This document shows positions 16,017 to 24,328 of a stretch of DNA of 35,870 bases, piece by piece; the stretch's first letter is position 1; the number at the start of each line of letters is the position of its first letter. The notes below the pieces were generated by a model. The model was not told the DNA's origin. It made no database searches and worked only from the letters and a program-made list of their open reading frames with translations. Where the stretch lies: positions 1-35,870 of the forward strand of contig JAILQO010000073.1 in NCBI GenBank assembly GCA_024698925.1, read 5' to 3'. This DNA comes from Bacteroidaceae bacterium. GTDB taxonomy: Bacteria > Bacteroidota > Bacteroidia > Bacteroidales > Bacteroidaceae. The position numbers were made by a program, and so were the translations under genes.

Positions 16017-16793
16017 ATGAAAACTAAACAGGAAATCGTTGAAAACTGGCTCCCGCGTTATACCAAACGTCCGCTTGAGGATTTCACGGATTTGGTGTTG
16101 CTGACCAATTTCAACAACTACGTGGATCTCTTTTGTGAGCATTTCGGCATCGAGGCGCCGTCTTATGAGGCGAACATGCGCGTCGCTGTGGCCGACGGCA
16201 TCACGATGATCAACTTCGGCATGGGGTCTCCCAACGCAGCCATCATCATGGATCTGTTGAGTGCTGTCAAGCCGCGTGCCTGTCTCTTCCTGGGCAAGTG
16301 TGGCGGTATTCCGGCCAAGGTCCAGATGGGCGATTTGATTCTCCCGCTGGCAGGTATTCGCGGCGAGGGAACGTCCAATGACTATTATCCGCCCGAGGTG
16401 CCTGCGCTGCCAGCTTTCATGCTGCAGCGTGCCGTCAGCTCTGCTATCCGCGATGCCGGCCACGATTACTGGACAGGTACCGTCTATACCACCAACCGTC
16501 GCATCTGGGAACATGATGAGACCTTCAAGGCCTGTCTCCTGCGTACGCGTGCGATGGCTGTGGATATGGAGACCGCTACGCTGTTTACGACAGGTTTTGC
16601 CAACCATATCCCTACGGGTGCCCTTCTCCTCGTATCTGATAATCCCATGACCCCAGAGGGCGTGAAGACGGCTGAGAGCGACCGTAAAGTCACTAACAAC
16701 TTCGTCAACGATCACGTGCTCATCGGTATTCAGGCGCTGGAGAAAATCAAGCAGGAGGATAAGACCGTTAAACACCTGAAGTTCGACTGGTAA
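16017..16793 (+). CDS. amn: AMP nucleosidase
   Basis: It hydrolyses AMP to adenine and ribose 5-phosphate, helping set adenylate levels. The protein is the short (258-residue) form found in Bacteroidetes, made only of the nucleoside-phosphorylase-fold domain. Phosphorylase-like motifs are MINFGMGSPNAAIIMDLL, FLGKCGGIPAKVQMGDLILP, GEGTSNDYYPPEVPALP, and the purine/ribose-binding AMAVDMETATLFTTGF, followed by LLVSDNPMTPEG. Naming relies on resemblance to annotated Bacteroidetes Amn; a broader purine nucleosidase activity is possible. The gene has its own promoter and is followed 12 nt later by holA. Confidence 0.88.
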   Translation: MKTKQEIVENWLPRYTKRPLEDFTDLVLLTNFNNYVDLFCEHFGIEAPSYEANMRVAVADGITMINFGMGSPNAAIIMDLLSAVKPRACLFLGKCGGIPAKVQMGDLILPLAGIRGEGTSNDYYPPEVPALPAFMLQRAVSSAIRDAGHDYWTGTVYTTNRRIWEHDETFKACLLRTRAMAVDMETATLFTTGFANHIPTGALLLVSDNPMTPEGVKTAESDRKVTNNFVNDHVLIGIQALEKIKQEDKTVKHLKFDW

Positions 16794-16805
16794 TCGCAAC
16801 GCTTC

Positions 16806-17831
16806 ATGGCAAAGAAACAAGCAGGTATTTCTTACGAGGAGATTGTACGCCAGGTTCGCGCTCACGAGTTCAAACCCGTCTATTACCTGATGGGCGAGGA
16901 GCCTTATTATATAGACCGTGTGGCGGATTTCATCGTCGAACAAGCCCTTACGGAGGACGAACGTGACTTCAATCTCACCATTCTCTATGGAACCCAGACG
17001 ACGGCCGAGGATGTCATCAATGCAGCTAAGCGCTACCCCATGATGGCAGAGCGGCAGGTCGTGCTGGTGCGTGAGGCACAGGGTCTTCCGCGCCGTGAAC
17101 TCCTGACCTATTATCTGGAGCAACCGCTGGCATCCACCGTCCTTGTTATCTGTCACAAAAATGGTACGCTGGATCGTCGTACGAACCTCGCCAAGGAGAT
17201 TCAGAAAGCTGGAGTACTCTTTGAATCCAACAAACTTTATGATAGGGAACTACCCTCATTTGTAACGAGTTATGTGCGTCGCAAGGGCCTTGAGATTGCG
17301 CCAGACGCGAATCAGATACTTTGCGAACACGTAGGGGCGGATCTCAACCGTCTTTCCAGCGAGTTGGACAAACTCGCCTTGGCCGTCGATCAGAACACGA
17401 AGCGCATCGACTCCTCTCTCATCGAAGAGCACATTGGAATCAGCAAAGAGTTCAATTCTTTCGAGCTTGTTTCCGCTTTGGCGACCAAAGATGTGGTAAA
17501 GGCAAATCGTATTGTGAAATATTTTGACGCGAATCCTAAGAACTTTGCGTTACAACCTACGCTCGCTACCATATTCAAGTTTTTCTCAGATCTGATGCTG
17601 GCGTATTATTCTCCCCAGAAGAGTGAGGAGGGTATTTCGCAGTGGTTAGAGCAGAGTGTTTGGCAGGCTCGTAGGGGTGTGCTCCCAGCAATGGGAAAAT
17701 ACACCGCGTCGAAGGTGTATACGATTATAGGTGAAATACGCAAAACTGATGGTGCTTCGAAGGGGGTAGGAGGACAAAAAACGAGCGATGGTGACCTCCT
17801 GAAGGAGCTCGTTTATACCATTCTTCACTAA
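16806..17831 (+). CDS. holA: DNA polymerase III subunit delta
   Basis: The delta subunit opens the beta sliding clamp as part of the clamp loader. The 341-residue protein begins with the typical delta opening FKPVYYLMGEEPYYIDRVADFI (about 18-39), then RYPMMAERQVVLVREAQ, a degenerate AAA+ core without a functional P-loop, and YDRELPSFVTSYVRRKGLEIAPDA. The lid and collar domain includes LNRLSSELDKLAL and later HIGISKEFNSFELV. It is co-directional with amn and ends in front of a convincing terminator. Confidence 0.92.
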   Translation: MAKKQAGISYEEIVRQVRAHEFKPVYYLMGEEPYYIDRVADFIVEQALTEDERDFNLTILYGTQTTAEDVINAAKRYPMMAERQVVLVREAQGLPRRELLTYYLEQPLASTVLVICHKNGTLDRRTNLAKEIQKAGVLFESNKLYDRELPSFVTSYVRRKGLEIAPDANQILCEHVGADLNRLSSELDKLALAVDQNTKRIDSSLIEEHIGISKEFNSFELVSALATKDVVKANRIVKYFDANPKNFALQPTLATIFKFFSDLMLAYYSPQKSEEGISQWLEQSVWQARRGVLPAMGKYTASKVYTIIGEIRKTDGASKGVGGQKTSDGDLLKELVYTILH

Positions 17832-17872
17832 TTCTGTAGCTATTTTCGCTCAATCTGGAAACAGAAATTTTA

Positions 17873-17915
17873 GGGGCTATTACGTTTGGTTCAAACGTTT
17901 TAGCCCTTTTTCTGT
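17873..17915 (+). terminator. Intrinsic terminator after holA
   Basis: GGGCTA-tt-ACGTTTG pairs with CAAACGT-tt-TAGCCC around a GTT loop, followed by TTTTT. Confidence 0.8.
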
Positions 17916-18499
17916 ATGCATGAGAATCGCGTAAAAAATGGGTGATGTGCCCTTTTAGGAGTATGGGATAGCCATTCAATTTTTGCCCGTTAAAAAGCGT
18001 GAACTACAAATTTTCACGTTTATAAAACTAAATCCATTTCAATTTATAAATCTAAAACGTAAACATAAATAAGCCGTTTTAAGCCTATTTTATTCCCGCA
18101 AACATGGATTTTGCAAACATGAATTTCGAATTGTAAAATGTAAATTTGATTTGTTGAATATGTGAACGAGTATGTATGTAATTTGAATATAATATTATAA
18201 AATGCAATAAATGATTTAGTTATATATTGTATATTTGCATTTGCCCTATATTAAGTTGTCGGGATTTTTGAATATTTGCCCTTCGGGATTCAAATAGGCT
18301 ATTATGAGCCTTTATAATTGATTTGTATTCAGTTATTTTCTGGTTTTAAATAAAAGTGTTTACTTGAAGGTGTTGGAAATAGTAAAGCTCGATTTTGCGT
18401 TTATGAATGTAAACTTGCGTGTTTTTCGGGTTTATATTTTGCGATTCAGGAATGTAAAACACGCAATTTTATAAATTTCAAAAATTTTTTCTCATAAAA
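17916..18499. other. AT-rich intergenic region with direct repeats, no gene seen
   Basis: This is nearly 600 nt without a convincing ORF and with much lower GC than either neighbour. Two kinds of repeat are visible. One is a tandem pair GCAAACATGRATTT at about 18099-18127. The other is an imperfect direct repeat of TTTTGCG followed 8-9 nt later by GAATGTAAA, with copies starting at 18393 and 18437 (44 nt apart). The second pair lies just upstream of the promoter of the XRE regulator and could be its operator. Confidence 0.5.
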
Positions 18500-18531
18500 T
18501 TTGGATTGTATTGAAGAAATCGCTTACTTTG
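18500..18531 (+). promoter_or_regulatory. Promoter of the XRE regulator gene
   Basis: TTTG (18500-18503), a 20-nt spacer and TTACTTTG (18524-18531) differ from the Bacteroidetes consensus at one position. The start codon is 58 nt downstream. Confidence 0.7.
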
Positions 18532-18589
18532 CAACGTGAAAACAAGATGAGCCTGTCATAGGCACCCAAAATCAGTAGCAAAAGAGAGT

Positions 18590-19030
18590 ATGAGACAACG
18601 CATCCATGACATCATGACGACGATGGGTATGACCCAGACGGAGTTCGCAGGTGCGCTTGGAATTTCACCCTCATCCCTCTCCAACATCTACAATGGGCGC
18701 ACGTCACCTACAAATAATCACGTGCAGGCGATTCATCGACGCTTCCCACAGATCAACACCAACTGGTTGTTGTTTGGAGATGGCGAGATGATGATTCATC
18801 AGGGCGACGATCAGGTCGCAGACACCAACAGGCAGGAGCCCCCCGTCGAAAGCGTTCGACCCAAAAAGGATCCGGAGCCTGTGTCCACAGTCAATGTCGA
18901 AGGGCTGCCCGCTCAGGCTATTGCTAAGGAGATAACGAAATTTCTTGACAAACCTAAGCGACAGATCACAGAAATCCGCGTTTATTATGACGATGGAACC
19001 TTCGAGACCTTTGGTGGACACCGCGATTAA
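18590..19030 (+). CDS. XRE-family helix-turn-helix regulator
   Basis: The 146-residue protein starts with an XRE DNA-binding domain (residues about 4-60): MTTMGMTQTEFAGALGISPSSLSNIYNGRTSPTNNHVQAI, ending in INTNWLLFGDGEMM, a signature seen in many Bacteroidetes single-domain regulators. The rest is a polar linker and a short C-terminal tail (EITKFLDKPKRQITEIRVYYDDGTFETF) resembling the conserved tail of its relatives. Targets are unknown. It stands alone between a long AT-rich region with direct repeats and a strong terminator, so autoregulation is plausible. Confidence 0.88.
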   Translation: MRQRIHDIMTTMGMTQTEFAGALGISPSSLSNIYNGRTSPTNNHVQAIHRRFPQINTNWLLFGDGEMMIHQGDDQVADTNRQEPPVESVRPKKDPEPVSTVNVEGLPAQAIAKEITKFLDKPKRQITEIRVYYDDGTFETFGGHRD

Positions 19031-19144
19031 AAGTCGAATAATGCAACTTTTTGCATCATAACTCTTATAATCATATTTCACTTTTACCCAAGAAGCTGGC
19101 CGCAACAACCTCTCTTTTCTACTCCTTATTTTCTACAAGCGGCC

Positions 19145-19188
19145 AAAAAGGGAGCTCCCACCCGTGACGGGCTAGAGCTCCCTTTTTT
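19145..19188. terminator. Bidirectional intrinsic terminator
   Basis: AAAAAGGGAGCTC and GAGCTCCCTTTTTT pair around an 18-nt loop, with an A run on one side and a T run on the other. It serves the XRE gene from the left and pyrD from the right, both of which end facing it. Confidence 0.88.
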
Positions 19189-19242
19189 ATGTCCAATAAT
19201 CTATGGTGTGTTCTAATAATTAATCATGTGTTTTTTGTTCCT

Positions 19243-20157
19243 CTAATGTGCAGCGCCGATGATGTCTTTGGCGCTGGCAAAGCCGTGCCGGCTCAGATAG
19301 TCCTGAATGCCGTCTATGACTTTGATGGTTACTGATGGGTCGATGAAGTTGGCTGTGCCGATCTCTATGGCTGTGGCACCAGCCAGCATGAACTCGATGG
19401 CATCTGTGGCATTCATGATACCTCCCAAACCCACAATAGGAATCTTGACGGCATCGTACACCTGCCATACCATTCTTAGCGCAACAGGCTTCACGGCAGG
19501 ACCTGAGAGTCCGCCAGTGCCGATGCTCAGCACGGGCTTGCGGCGCTCTGCGTCGATGGCCATACCCATCAGCGTATTGATGAGTGACACCGCATCCGCT
19601 CCTTCCGCCTCCACAGCCCTTGCGATATCCGCGATGCTGGTTACGTTGGGCGACAGTTTCACGATTAGCGTCTTGGGATAAGCCTTGCGTACAGCCTTGA
19701 CCACGCTGGCAGCCCCTTCAGGCGTCACGCCGAAGGCCATACCGCCTTGTTTCACGTTGGGGCAGGAGATATTCAGCTCTATGGCAGGGATGTCCTCCAG
19801 TGCAGCGATGCGTCGAGCACATTCTGCGTAGTTCTCAGGACTGTTGCCGCTGACGTTGACCAGTACGGCCGTCTGCAGGTTGCGCACCTCCGGATAGATA
19901 TGTTCACAGAAGTAGTCAACGCCCTTGTTCTGCAGTCCTACGCAGTTCAGCATACCCTGCGCCGTCTCGGCCATGCGGGGGTACGGGTTGCCCTGTCTGG
20001 GCTCCAGCGTTGTTCCTTTCACGATGATGCCTCCGAGGCGGTTCAGATCCACGAAATCCGCGAATTCCGTGCCGTAGCCGAACGTTCCGGATGCCGTCAT
20101 GACGGGGTTCTTCAGCGCCAGCGCCCCAATGTTTACGCTCAGGTCTATCATAGCCAT
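19243..20157 (-). CDS. pyrD: Dihydroorotate dehydrogenase B, catalytic subunit
   Basis: It oxidises dihydroorotate to orotate in pyrimidine synthesis, passing electrons to PyrK and NAD. The protein is a 304-residue TIM barrel with FMN-binding segments [24 protein letters not shown], and [15 protein letters not shown]. The Cys in SCPN is the catalytic base expected for class 1B enzymes (class 2 has Ser). [14 protein letters not shown] and [15 protein letters not shown] follow, and [27 protein letters not shown] is the phosphate-binding end. Its start overlaps the end of pyrK by 10 nt, so the two are translated together. Confidence 0.97.
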   Translation of the reverse strand: MAMIDLSVNIGALALKNPVMTASGTFGYGTEFADFVDLNRLGGIIVKGTTLEPRQGNPYPRMAETAQGMLNCVGLQNKGVDYFCEHIYPEVRNLQTAVLVNVSGNSPENYAECARRIAALEDIPAIELNISCPNVKQGGMAFGVTPEGAASVVKAVRKAYPKTLIVKLSPNVTSIADIARAVEAEGADAVSLINTLMGMAIDAERRKPVLSIGTGGLSGPAVKPVALRMVWQVYDAVKIPIVGLGGIMNATDAIEFMLAGATAIEIGTANFIDPSVTIKVIDGIQDYLSRHGFASAKDIIGAAH

Positions 20158-20930
20158 TTCAGTTTTTCGGTGTTAAACACAGGTCCTTCCTTGCAGACGC
20201 ATACATTGCCCTCCGTAGTATCCTCTACGCAGCACAGGCAGGCTCCGAGTCCGCAGGCCATCAGATTCTCCAGCGATGCCTCGCAGGCGATACCTTTCTC
20301 GCGTGCCAGGCGTGCTACGGCCACCATCATCGGTTTGGGGCCGCATGTGCAGATGCGGTCATAGCGTGCGCTGTTCCAGAGGCTGTGCTGTGTGACAAAG
20401 CCCTGCTCGCCCATGCTGCCGTCCTCTGTCGTTACGTGCACCTCTCCCAGCGCCTGGAACGCTTCCAACTGCAACAAGTCGTTTGCCGAGCGTGCACCTA
20501 GCAGGAATGTCGGCTTGTGGCCCAGCGCTTTCAGTTCCTGTCCCAGATAGAGTAGGGGAGCCGTGCCTACGCCGCCGCCCACGAGCAGATAGTCCTGTGT
20601 CGTAGCGCCAGCCGCAGGCATCGTGAATCCGTTGCCCAGGGGCAGCACTACATTCAGCGTGTCTCCCGCCTGCAATTGTGCCATTGCGCGTGTGCCGTCG
20701 CCCACTTCGTGTACGAGCAGCCATATCTCGTTCGCCTGACGGTCCACGAGGTTAATGCTGATGGGTCGGCGCAGGAACGTGGAGGGCGATGCGTCCACTC
20801 GCACCTCCACGAATTGTCCTGGCGCCATTGGCGGCAGAGCCGCTGTAGTATCCGTGAGCTGCAGCAGCGCGTAGCCCGGTCGTGGGGCGCTGATCTGCTT
20901 CACGTTGAGATCGAGAATATACTTCTTCAT
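20148..20930 (-). CDS. pyrK: Dihydroorotate dehydrogenase B, electron-transfer subunit
   Basis: PyrK carries FAD and a [2Fe-2S] cluster and links the catalytic PyrD subunit to NAD. The FAD-binding RRPISI motif is at 54-59, the GNGF and [19 protein letters not shown] segments form the ferredoxin-reductase core, and CGPKPMM precedes the cluster domain. Cysteines near 226, 231, 234 and 246 ([10 protein letters not shown]...[10 protein letters not shown]) fit the C-x4-C-x2-C-x11-C pattern of the family. It is the first gene of a pyrK-pyrD pair with its own -7 box. The 260-residue length is normal. Confidence 0.95.
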   Translation of the reverse strand: MKKYILDLNVKQISAPRPGYALLQLTDTTAALPPMAPGQFVEVRVDASPSTFLRRPISINLVDRQANEIWLLVHEVGDGTRAMAQLQAGDTLNVVLPLGNGFTMPAAGATTQDYLLVGGGVGTAPLLYLGQELKALGHKPTFLLGARSANDLLQLEAFQALGEVHVTTEDGSMGEQGFVTQHSLWNSARYDRICTCGPKPMMVAVARLAREKGIACEASLENLMACGLGACLCCVEDTTEGNVCVCKEGPVFNTEKLKWL

Positions 20931-20953
20931 TGCACAAAGCCTTTATTGGGGGA

Positions 20954-20961
20954 CAAAGATA
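20954..20961 (-). promoter_or_regulatory. -7 box for pyrK-pyrD
   Basis: The minus strand reads TATCTTTG, 24 nt upstream of the pyrK ATG. A terminator-like hairpin (20965-20994) overlaps where the -33 element would be. Confidence 0.55.
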
Positions 20962-20964
20962 CAC

Positions 20965-20994
20965 AAAATCCCACACCTGTGGTCAGATGTGGGA
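20965..20994 (-). terminator. Hairpin between the thioesterase gene and pyrK
   Basis: On the minus strand TCCCACA and TGTGGGA pair around a loop of about 12 nt and are followed by TTTT. It can terminate the upstream thioesterase transcript and sits on top of the pyrK promoter. Confidence 0.6.
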
Positions 20995-21041
20995 CAGATA
21001 TTAAGAAGAATTAGGAAATCATTCTCTTCATTCGTTGTCCG

Positions 21042-21458
21042 TCATTTGTTTGTAGGTACGTTCATATGCTTACGATACCCCATACCCGTCACATGACAGA
21101 TGATCCGTCCGTCCTGATTGGTCACGCGTACCTCAACAGCTGGAATCTTATGGTGGTCGCATATGCCGACAGCCTCTGCCCGCAGTACATCGCCCTCATG
21201 CGCACTTGACACAAACATGATGCTGTTGTTGATACCAAATGTGAGTTGACCATTGTAATTCATCCAGGCAGCTATCGCCAGGTCGGCCAGCGTAAACAGC
21301 GCCCCTCCCTGACACACATTGCCGCCATTCAGGTGCATCGTCGTCACCGTCATCTCCGCCACAGCATGCTGCTCATCCACCTCCGTAATCCTACAGCCCG
21401 CATTGGCAGCAAACCTATCCGTTCGATTCAATAGTTCCTTGATATCCATTGTCGTCAT
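21042..21458 (-). CDS. PaaI-type hotdog-fold thioesterase
   Basis: This protein probably hydrolyses an acyl-CoA thioester; the substrate is unknown. From the ATG at 21458 it is 138 residues, the usual size; a frame extending to 21515 exists but the extra residues come from the neighbouring truncated gene's sequence. Hotdog features are MHLNGGNVCQGGALFTLADLAIAAWMN (the HGG/N-type active-site helix) and the strands FGINNSIMFVSSAHEGDVLRAEA and RVTNQDGRIICHVTGMGYRK. A start at 21449 (MDIKELL) is also possible. A truncated TSCPD gene lies directly upstream on the same strand. Confidence 0.85.
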   Translation of the reverse strand: MTTMDIKELLNRTDRFAANAGCRITEVDEQHAVAEMTVTTMHLNGGNVCQGGALFTLADLAIAAWMNYNGQLTFGINNSIMFVSSAHEGDVLRAEAVGICDHHKIPAVEVRVTNQDGRIICHVTGMGYRKHMNVPTNK

Positions 21459-21471
21459 TTTCATTATCCAT

Positions 21472-21576
21472 TCAGCCTCCGATAAAACCCACCTGCTGGA
21501 TGACTCCGTTGTCATCCGCCGTTACGTCAATCAATTTTGAGCAGGTACCCTGAGTCTGATACTGAATGCGTTTCAT
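21472..21576 (-). pseudogene. Truncated TSCPD-domain (TIGR03905-type) gene
   Basis: The minus strand encodes MKRIQYQTQGTCSKLIDV, then TADDNGVIQQVGFIGG and TGA, 34 residues in all. This closely matches the N-terminal part of the TIGR03905/TSCPD family, whose members are about 80 residues and continue with a second half ending in the TSCPD motif. That half is absent here. The break coincides with a purine-rich stretch (TGAATGGATAATGAAAATGA) resembling the dispersed polypurine repeats. A -7 box 35 nt upstream suggests it is still transcribed with the thioesterase gene. Confidence 0.75.
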
Positions 21577-21610
21577 AATATGTTGGTTTTGTTTATGTCT
21601 TATTTGCCCA

Positions 21611-21618
21611 CAAAGGTA
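21611..21618 (-). promoter_or_regulatory. -7 box for the TSCPD remnant and thioesterase
   Basis: The minus strand reads TACCTTTG at a suitable distance from the ATG at 21576. No clear -33 TTTG at the usual spacing. Confidence 0.5.
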
Positions 21619-21632
21619 CAAATTATATTCCA

Positions 21633-21760
21633 AAACTCCGCTAAAATGCAACGAAATGTGCCTCTAAACTCCGCTAAAATACATATCGGATCCTTCACTC
21701 ATCCCTCCACATTCTTTGGATTTTGTCCAATTTAGGGCAATCATTACTTTGGATTTTGTC
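21633..21760. repeat. Two pairs of direct repeats with 33-nt period
   Basis: AAACTCCGCTAAAAT-R-CA occurs at 21633-21650 and 21666-21683. CTTTGGATTTTGTC occurs at 21714-21727 and 21747-21760. Both pairs are offset by exactly 33 nt. No ORF covers them. The stretch belongs to the 510-nt non-coding region 21577-22085 between the thioesterase and toxin promoters. Confidence 0.55.
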
Positions 21761-21929
21761 TTTTTTTCATCAGTTATTTGTTTGGAAAATGTCAAGTCAG
21801 CGTAGCCATCCGCCGTATACAAATATGTCCGCTCTATGCCATCTCGCAGATGGACAAGTTACTTAGGCAATAATAAGAAATTATTATCTTTATGTGTATT
21901 AATGATTTACATCGAATTTCGCCTATTTA

Positions 21930-21969
21930 AATTACGGATTTGCTGCAATATTGCCAAAAATCCGTAATT
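21930..21969. repeat. 12-bp inverted repeat upstream of the toxin-antitoxin promoter
   Basis: AATTACGGATTT (21930-21941) and AAATCCGTAATT (21958-21969) are perfect complements 16 nt apart. It may be a hairpin or an operator; the toxin promoter starts about 65 nt downstream. Confidence 0.5.
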
Positions 21970-22035
21970 AAAGCAGTAAACAAGCCCCGTTCATGCAAAT
22001 AAATCACCATATAAGTAAATTTTTTGTCCAAAAAC

Positions 22036-22066
22036 TTGCGTGAATCACCTTTTATGGTTAATTTTG
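22036..22066 (+). promoter_or_regulatory. Promoter of the toxin-antitoxin pair
   Basis: TTGC (22036-22039), a 19-nt spacer and TAATTTTG (22059-22066). The -7 box fits TAnnTTTG and the start codon is 20 nt downstream. Confidence 0.6.
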
Positions 22067-22085
22067 CATCGCAAAACCCCGAAAT

Positions 22086-22565
22086 ATGGAAAGAAACCTA
22101 TTATTAGAACTTCTGGAAGACGGCGATAAGGTCAGTCTCTACTCTCCGCATTTCGAGGGCGAGGAGTATTCCGAGTTTGAGAAGTTCCTTCTCGAATTCA
22201 AGGATACCTATCCCGATGATGTACGTCAGTTAGTCTATCGTCTTGACATCATCAAGCGAGATGGAGCTGCCGACCGTCATTTCCGCTATGAAGGAACTAG
22301 GCGTGACCGTGTGATGGCCCTGCCATCCCACCTCGAAACCACTTTTTTGCGTCTGTACCTGCTCAACATCAAGTCAAAGATTCTCATTCTTGGCAATGGT
22401 GGTCTTAAAACAACCGCCACCTATGAAGAGGATAAACACCTGCACAAGTGCGTACAGACTCTACAAAAGATAGACATCCAACTAAAGCAACTCGAGCGCA
22501 ACCGTGTGCTTGTCGTTACAGGCACACAACTCCTCGGTCAACTAACATTCACTATTGACGACTAA
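22086..22565 (+). CDS. Putative HigB/RelE-like toxin
   Basis: The 159-residue protein contains YEGTRRDRVMALPSHLETTFLRLYLLNIKSKILILGNGGLKTTATYEED, resembling the core strands of RelE/HigB-type mRNA interferases (an R-L-Y-x-L strand followed by a hydrophobic ILILGNGG strand and K-T-T). I know this arrangement from Bacteroidetes proteins encoded just ahead of XRE antitoxins. The C-terminal half (HLHKCVQTLQKIDIQLKQLERNRVLVV) is helical. The active-site residues of this subfamily are not established from the sequence alone. The partner gene begins 13 nt after its stop, toxin first, as in higBA. Confidence 0.6.
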   Translation: MERNLLLELLEDGDKVSLYSPHFEGEEYSEFEKFLLEFKDTYPDDVRQLVYRLDIIKRDGAADRHFRYEGTRRDRVMALPSHLETTFLRLYLLNIKSKILILGNGGLKTTATYEEDKHLHKCVQTLQKIDIQLKQLERNRVLVVTGTQLLGQLTFTIDD

Positions 22566-22578
22566 AACCCATCCGACT

Positions 22579-22914
22579 ATGAAGACAAACAGAATCATGG
22601 ACGAGATCCGTAGCACCATTTCTCCGGAGATGAAGATGCAGATGGAGATGTCGGTAGCCATAGCCAACCGAATCTATGATATTCTGGAGGAAAGGGGAAT
22701 GTCACAGCGTGACTTCGCCCGTCTCATGGGTAAGAGTGAGAATGAGGTCAGCCGCTGGCTCTCCGGCACCCACAATCTCACGATGGCTACGTTATGCAAG
22801 ATTGCCATTGCCTTGGGACAGAACATTGTCACAGTCCCCAAGCATGAAGAGGAAATGCCTTTGCCTAACCACCCCTCTTCTTACAATACAAGCTCCCCTT
22901 GTAGCAACATGTAA
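22579..22914 (+). CDS. Putative HigA-like XRE antitoxin
   Basis: The 111-residue protein has an XRE helix-turn-helix at about 25-80: MSVAIANRIYDILEERGMSQRDFARLMGKSENEVSRWLSGTHNLTMATLCKIAIALGQNIVTV. The ATG at 22579 is chosen over an upstream TTG inside the toxin gene. Order, spacing and size fit a HigBA-type module in which the antitoxin neutralises the toxin and represses the operon. The Ser/Thr/Pro-rich C-terminal end is read through the left arm of the terminator. Confidence 0.75.
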   Translation: MKTNRIMDEIRSTISPEMKMQMEMSVAIANRIYDILEERGMSQRDFARLMGKSENEVSRWLSGTHNLTMATLCKIAIALGQNIVTVPKHEEEMPLPNHPSSYNTSSPCSNM

Positions 22915-22940
22915 TGCTTACAAGGGGAGCATTTTATTTA
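22892..22940 (+). terminator. Intrinsic terminator overlapping the antitoxin stop
   Basis: GCTCCCCTTGTA pairs with TACAAGGGGAGC over 12 bp, followed by ATTTTATTT. The left arm lies inside the antitoxin coding sequence. Confidence 0.85.
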
Positions 22941-23123
22941 GTCCCACCCCTCATCATCATCATTTTTCATATACCGGCTCATGCCATTATCATCCCCATC
23001 GTCCTCTGATGCCGGGTCGAATCCACGCATATTATCACTTTCGTGATCACACACCATCTCCCCCACTCGACATTTACTCGCCGTGGATGCCTGTGGCGCG
23101 GCTTCCTCACTCCAGTCCTTCAA
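22938..23123 (-). pseudogene. Duplicated 3' end of the lipoprotein gene at 24481-24801
   Basis: The minus-strand frame ends NMRGFDPASEDDGDDNGMS, then RYMKNDDDEGWD and stop. This is nearly identical to the C-terminus of the lipoprotein encoded at 24481-24801. The first part of the frame is unrelated and has no signal peptide. It overlaps the end of the ATPase gene by 17 nt. It is best read as the leftover of a segmental duplication or of an insertion that carried the ATPase gene. Confidence 0.7.
22940..23036. repeat. 97-bp direct repeat, left copy, flanking the AAA ATPase gene
   Basis: This copy aligns with 24483-24579 without gaps, with only scattered substitutions. Both copies encode the same acidic peptide on the minus strand. 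Offset between the copies is 1,543 nt. Confidence 0.85.
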
Positions 23124-24315
23124 TCAGGAACCGTCTCAGATGAAGGTGAGTAATACCGTCAGAATCTTGTCTGCCTACGAGCGGGGTCATCGAAACGACA
23201 TATTTTGGATAGTTGTCCTTGATTGCCCGGAGATTGCTGAACTCTCGCTCCCTTGTGGCATCGTCAGCAATGATATATGATGCCTGAACATATATTCTCC
23301 GACCTTTGGGTTTGGTGCATACAAAATCAATCTCGCCAGCCTGAAGTTGTCCTACGGTCACCTCGTAGCCAAGGCGTATCAGGTGGTTATAGATGATGTT
23401 CTCTATTACCTTTTCGATGTCACCCTCACGCGAGCCACCAGCCAGCGTATTCCGCAAGCCGTTGTCCTCAAAGTAATACTTGTCGTTGCTCTCAAACAGC
23501 TTCTTGCCGTGAATATCATAGCGGTTCACCTTATGAAGTAAATAGGCATCGCACAGAAACTTCGTGTAGTTGATGATAGCCGTCGAGGTGACGCTGTTGC
23601 CCTGCGACTTCATAAACTTAGCAATGCTGTTGGCCGAGATGATCTTCCCTGCGTTGTCAGCCAGAAAACGCACGAGATTTTCAAGGAACGGCACGTTGCG
23701 GATCTTGTTCCTCATAATCACGTCCTTCAGTAGCACCGTATGGTACACGTCCGTCTGGTACTCACGCGCATCCTGTTCGTCAAGCCCCATCTTCACCAAC
23801 CCCGGCAGACCGCCGAACTGGATGTACTTAGCCAGCGTGTCGTCAGAATCCGTGAGCTGATGGAACAGCATAAACTCTTCGTAGCTCAGTGCCTGGATAT
23901 AGATCTCCTTGTAGCGTCCTCCTATTAGGGAACTCAAATCACTACTCAACATTTTTGAGTTTGACCCCGTAATAACCAGCTCAATATCAGGCTCCTCATA
24001 ATAGCTACGCACACTTTTCTCGAACTCCTCGATGTCCTGGATCTCGTCAACAAGGATGTAGTTTGTCTTTCCTCTGTCTCGTCTTTCATCGATATAGGCG
24101 TTCAAATCCTGATAGGTTTTAATATCGTCATACTCATGCTTCTCTTTATCGATGAAGATGATATTTGCACGCTCATCATTATTCACCCTGTCCCTAAAGA
24201 GGCGCAGGATATAACTCTTGCCTATACGTCGTTGACCAGTCAGAATGATGATGGTGTCCTGGCCAAGGTAGCGTTCAATTTTTTCCAGATAACTTTGTCT
24301 TAATATCGCATTCAT
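23107..24315 (-). CDS. AAA ATPase with DUF4143 domain
   Basis: The 402-residue protein has a P-loop GQRRIGKS at 27-34 and Walker B ILVDEIQ at 87-93, followed by ELVITGSNSKML and FEEFMLF-like segments. The middle and C-terminus have a winged-helix part (ENLVRFLADNAGKIISANSIAKFM) and a nuclease-like DUF4143 end (YEVTVGQLQAGEIDFVCTKPKGRRIYVQASY, with E-x-D and Y-V-Q). These ATPases are abundant and mobile in Bacteroidetes; their cellular role is not settled. The start 24315 is preferred over 24363. The promoter is bracketed by two identical palindromes, and the gene is bounded by 97-bp direct repeats. Confidence 0.88.
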   Translation of the reverse strand: MNAILRQSYLEKIERYLGQDTIIILTGQRRIGKSYILRLFRDRVNNDERANIIFIDKEKHEYDDIKTYQDLNAYIDERRDRGKTNYILVDEIQDIEEFEKSVRSYYEEPDIELVITGSNSKMLSSDLSSLIGGRYKEIYIQALSYEEFMLFHQLTDSDDTLAKYIQFGGLPGLVKMGLDEQDAREYQTDVYHTVLLKDVIMRNKIRNVPFLENLVRFLADNAGKIISANSIAKFMKSQGNSVTSTAIINYTKFLCDAYLLHKVNRYDIHGKKLFESNDKYYFEDNGLRNTLAGGSREGDIEKVIENIIYNHLIRLGYEVTVGQLQAGEIDFVCTKPKGRRIYVQASYIIADDATREREFSNLRAIKDNYPKYVVSMTPLVGRQDSDGITHLHLRRFLIEGLE

Positions 24316-24328
24316 AAACCTACATTTA

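Noticed and set aside
19098..19143. GGCCGC/GCGGCC inverted repeat after the XRE gene as a small RNA
   Set aside because: The stem is only 6 bp around a loop of more than 30 nt and no promoter was visible; the adjacent strong terminator explains the region better.
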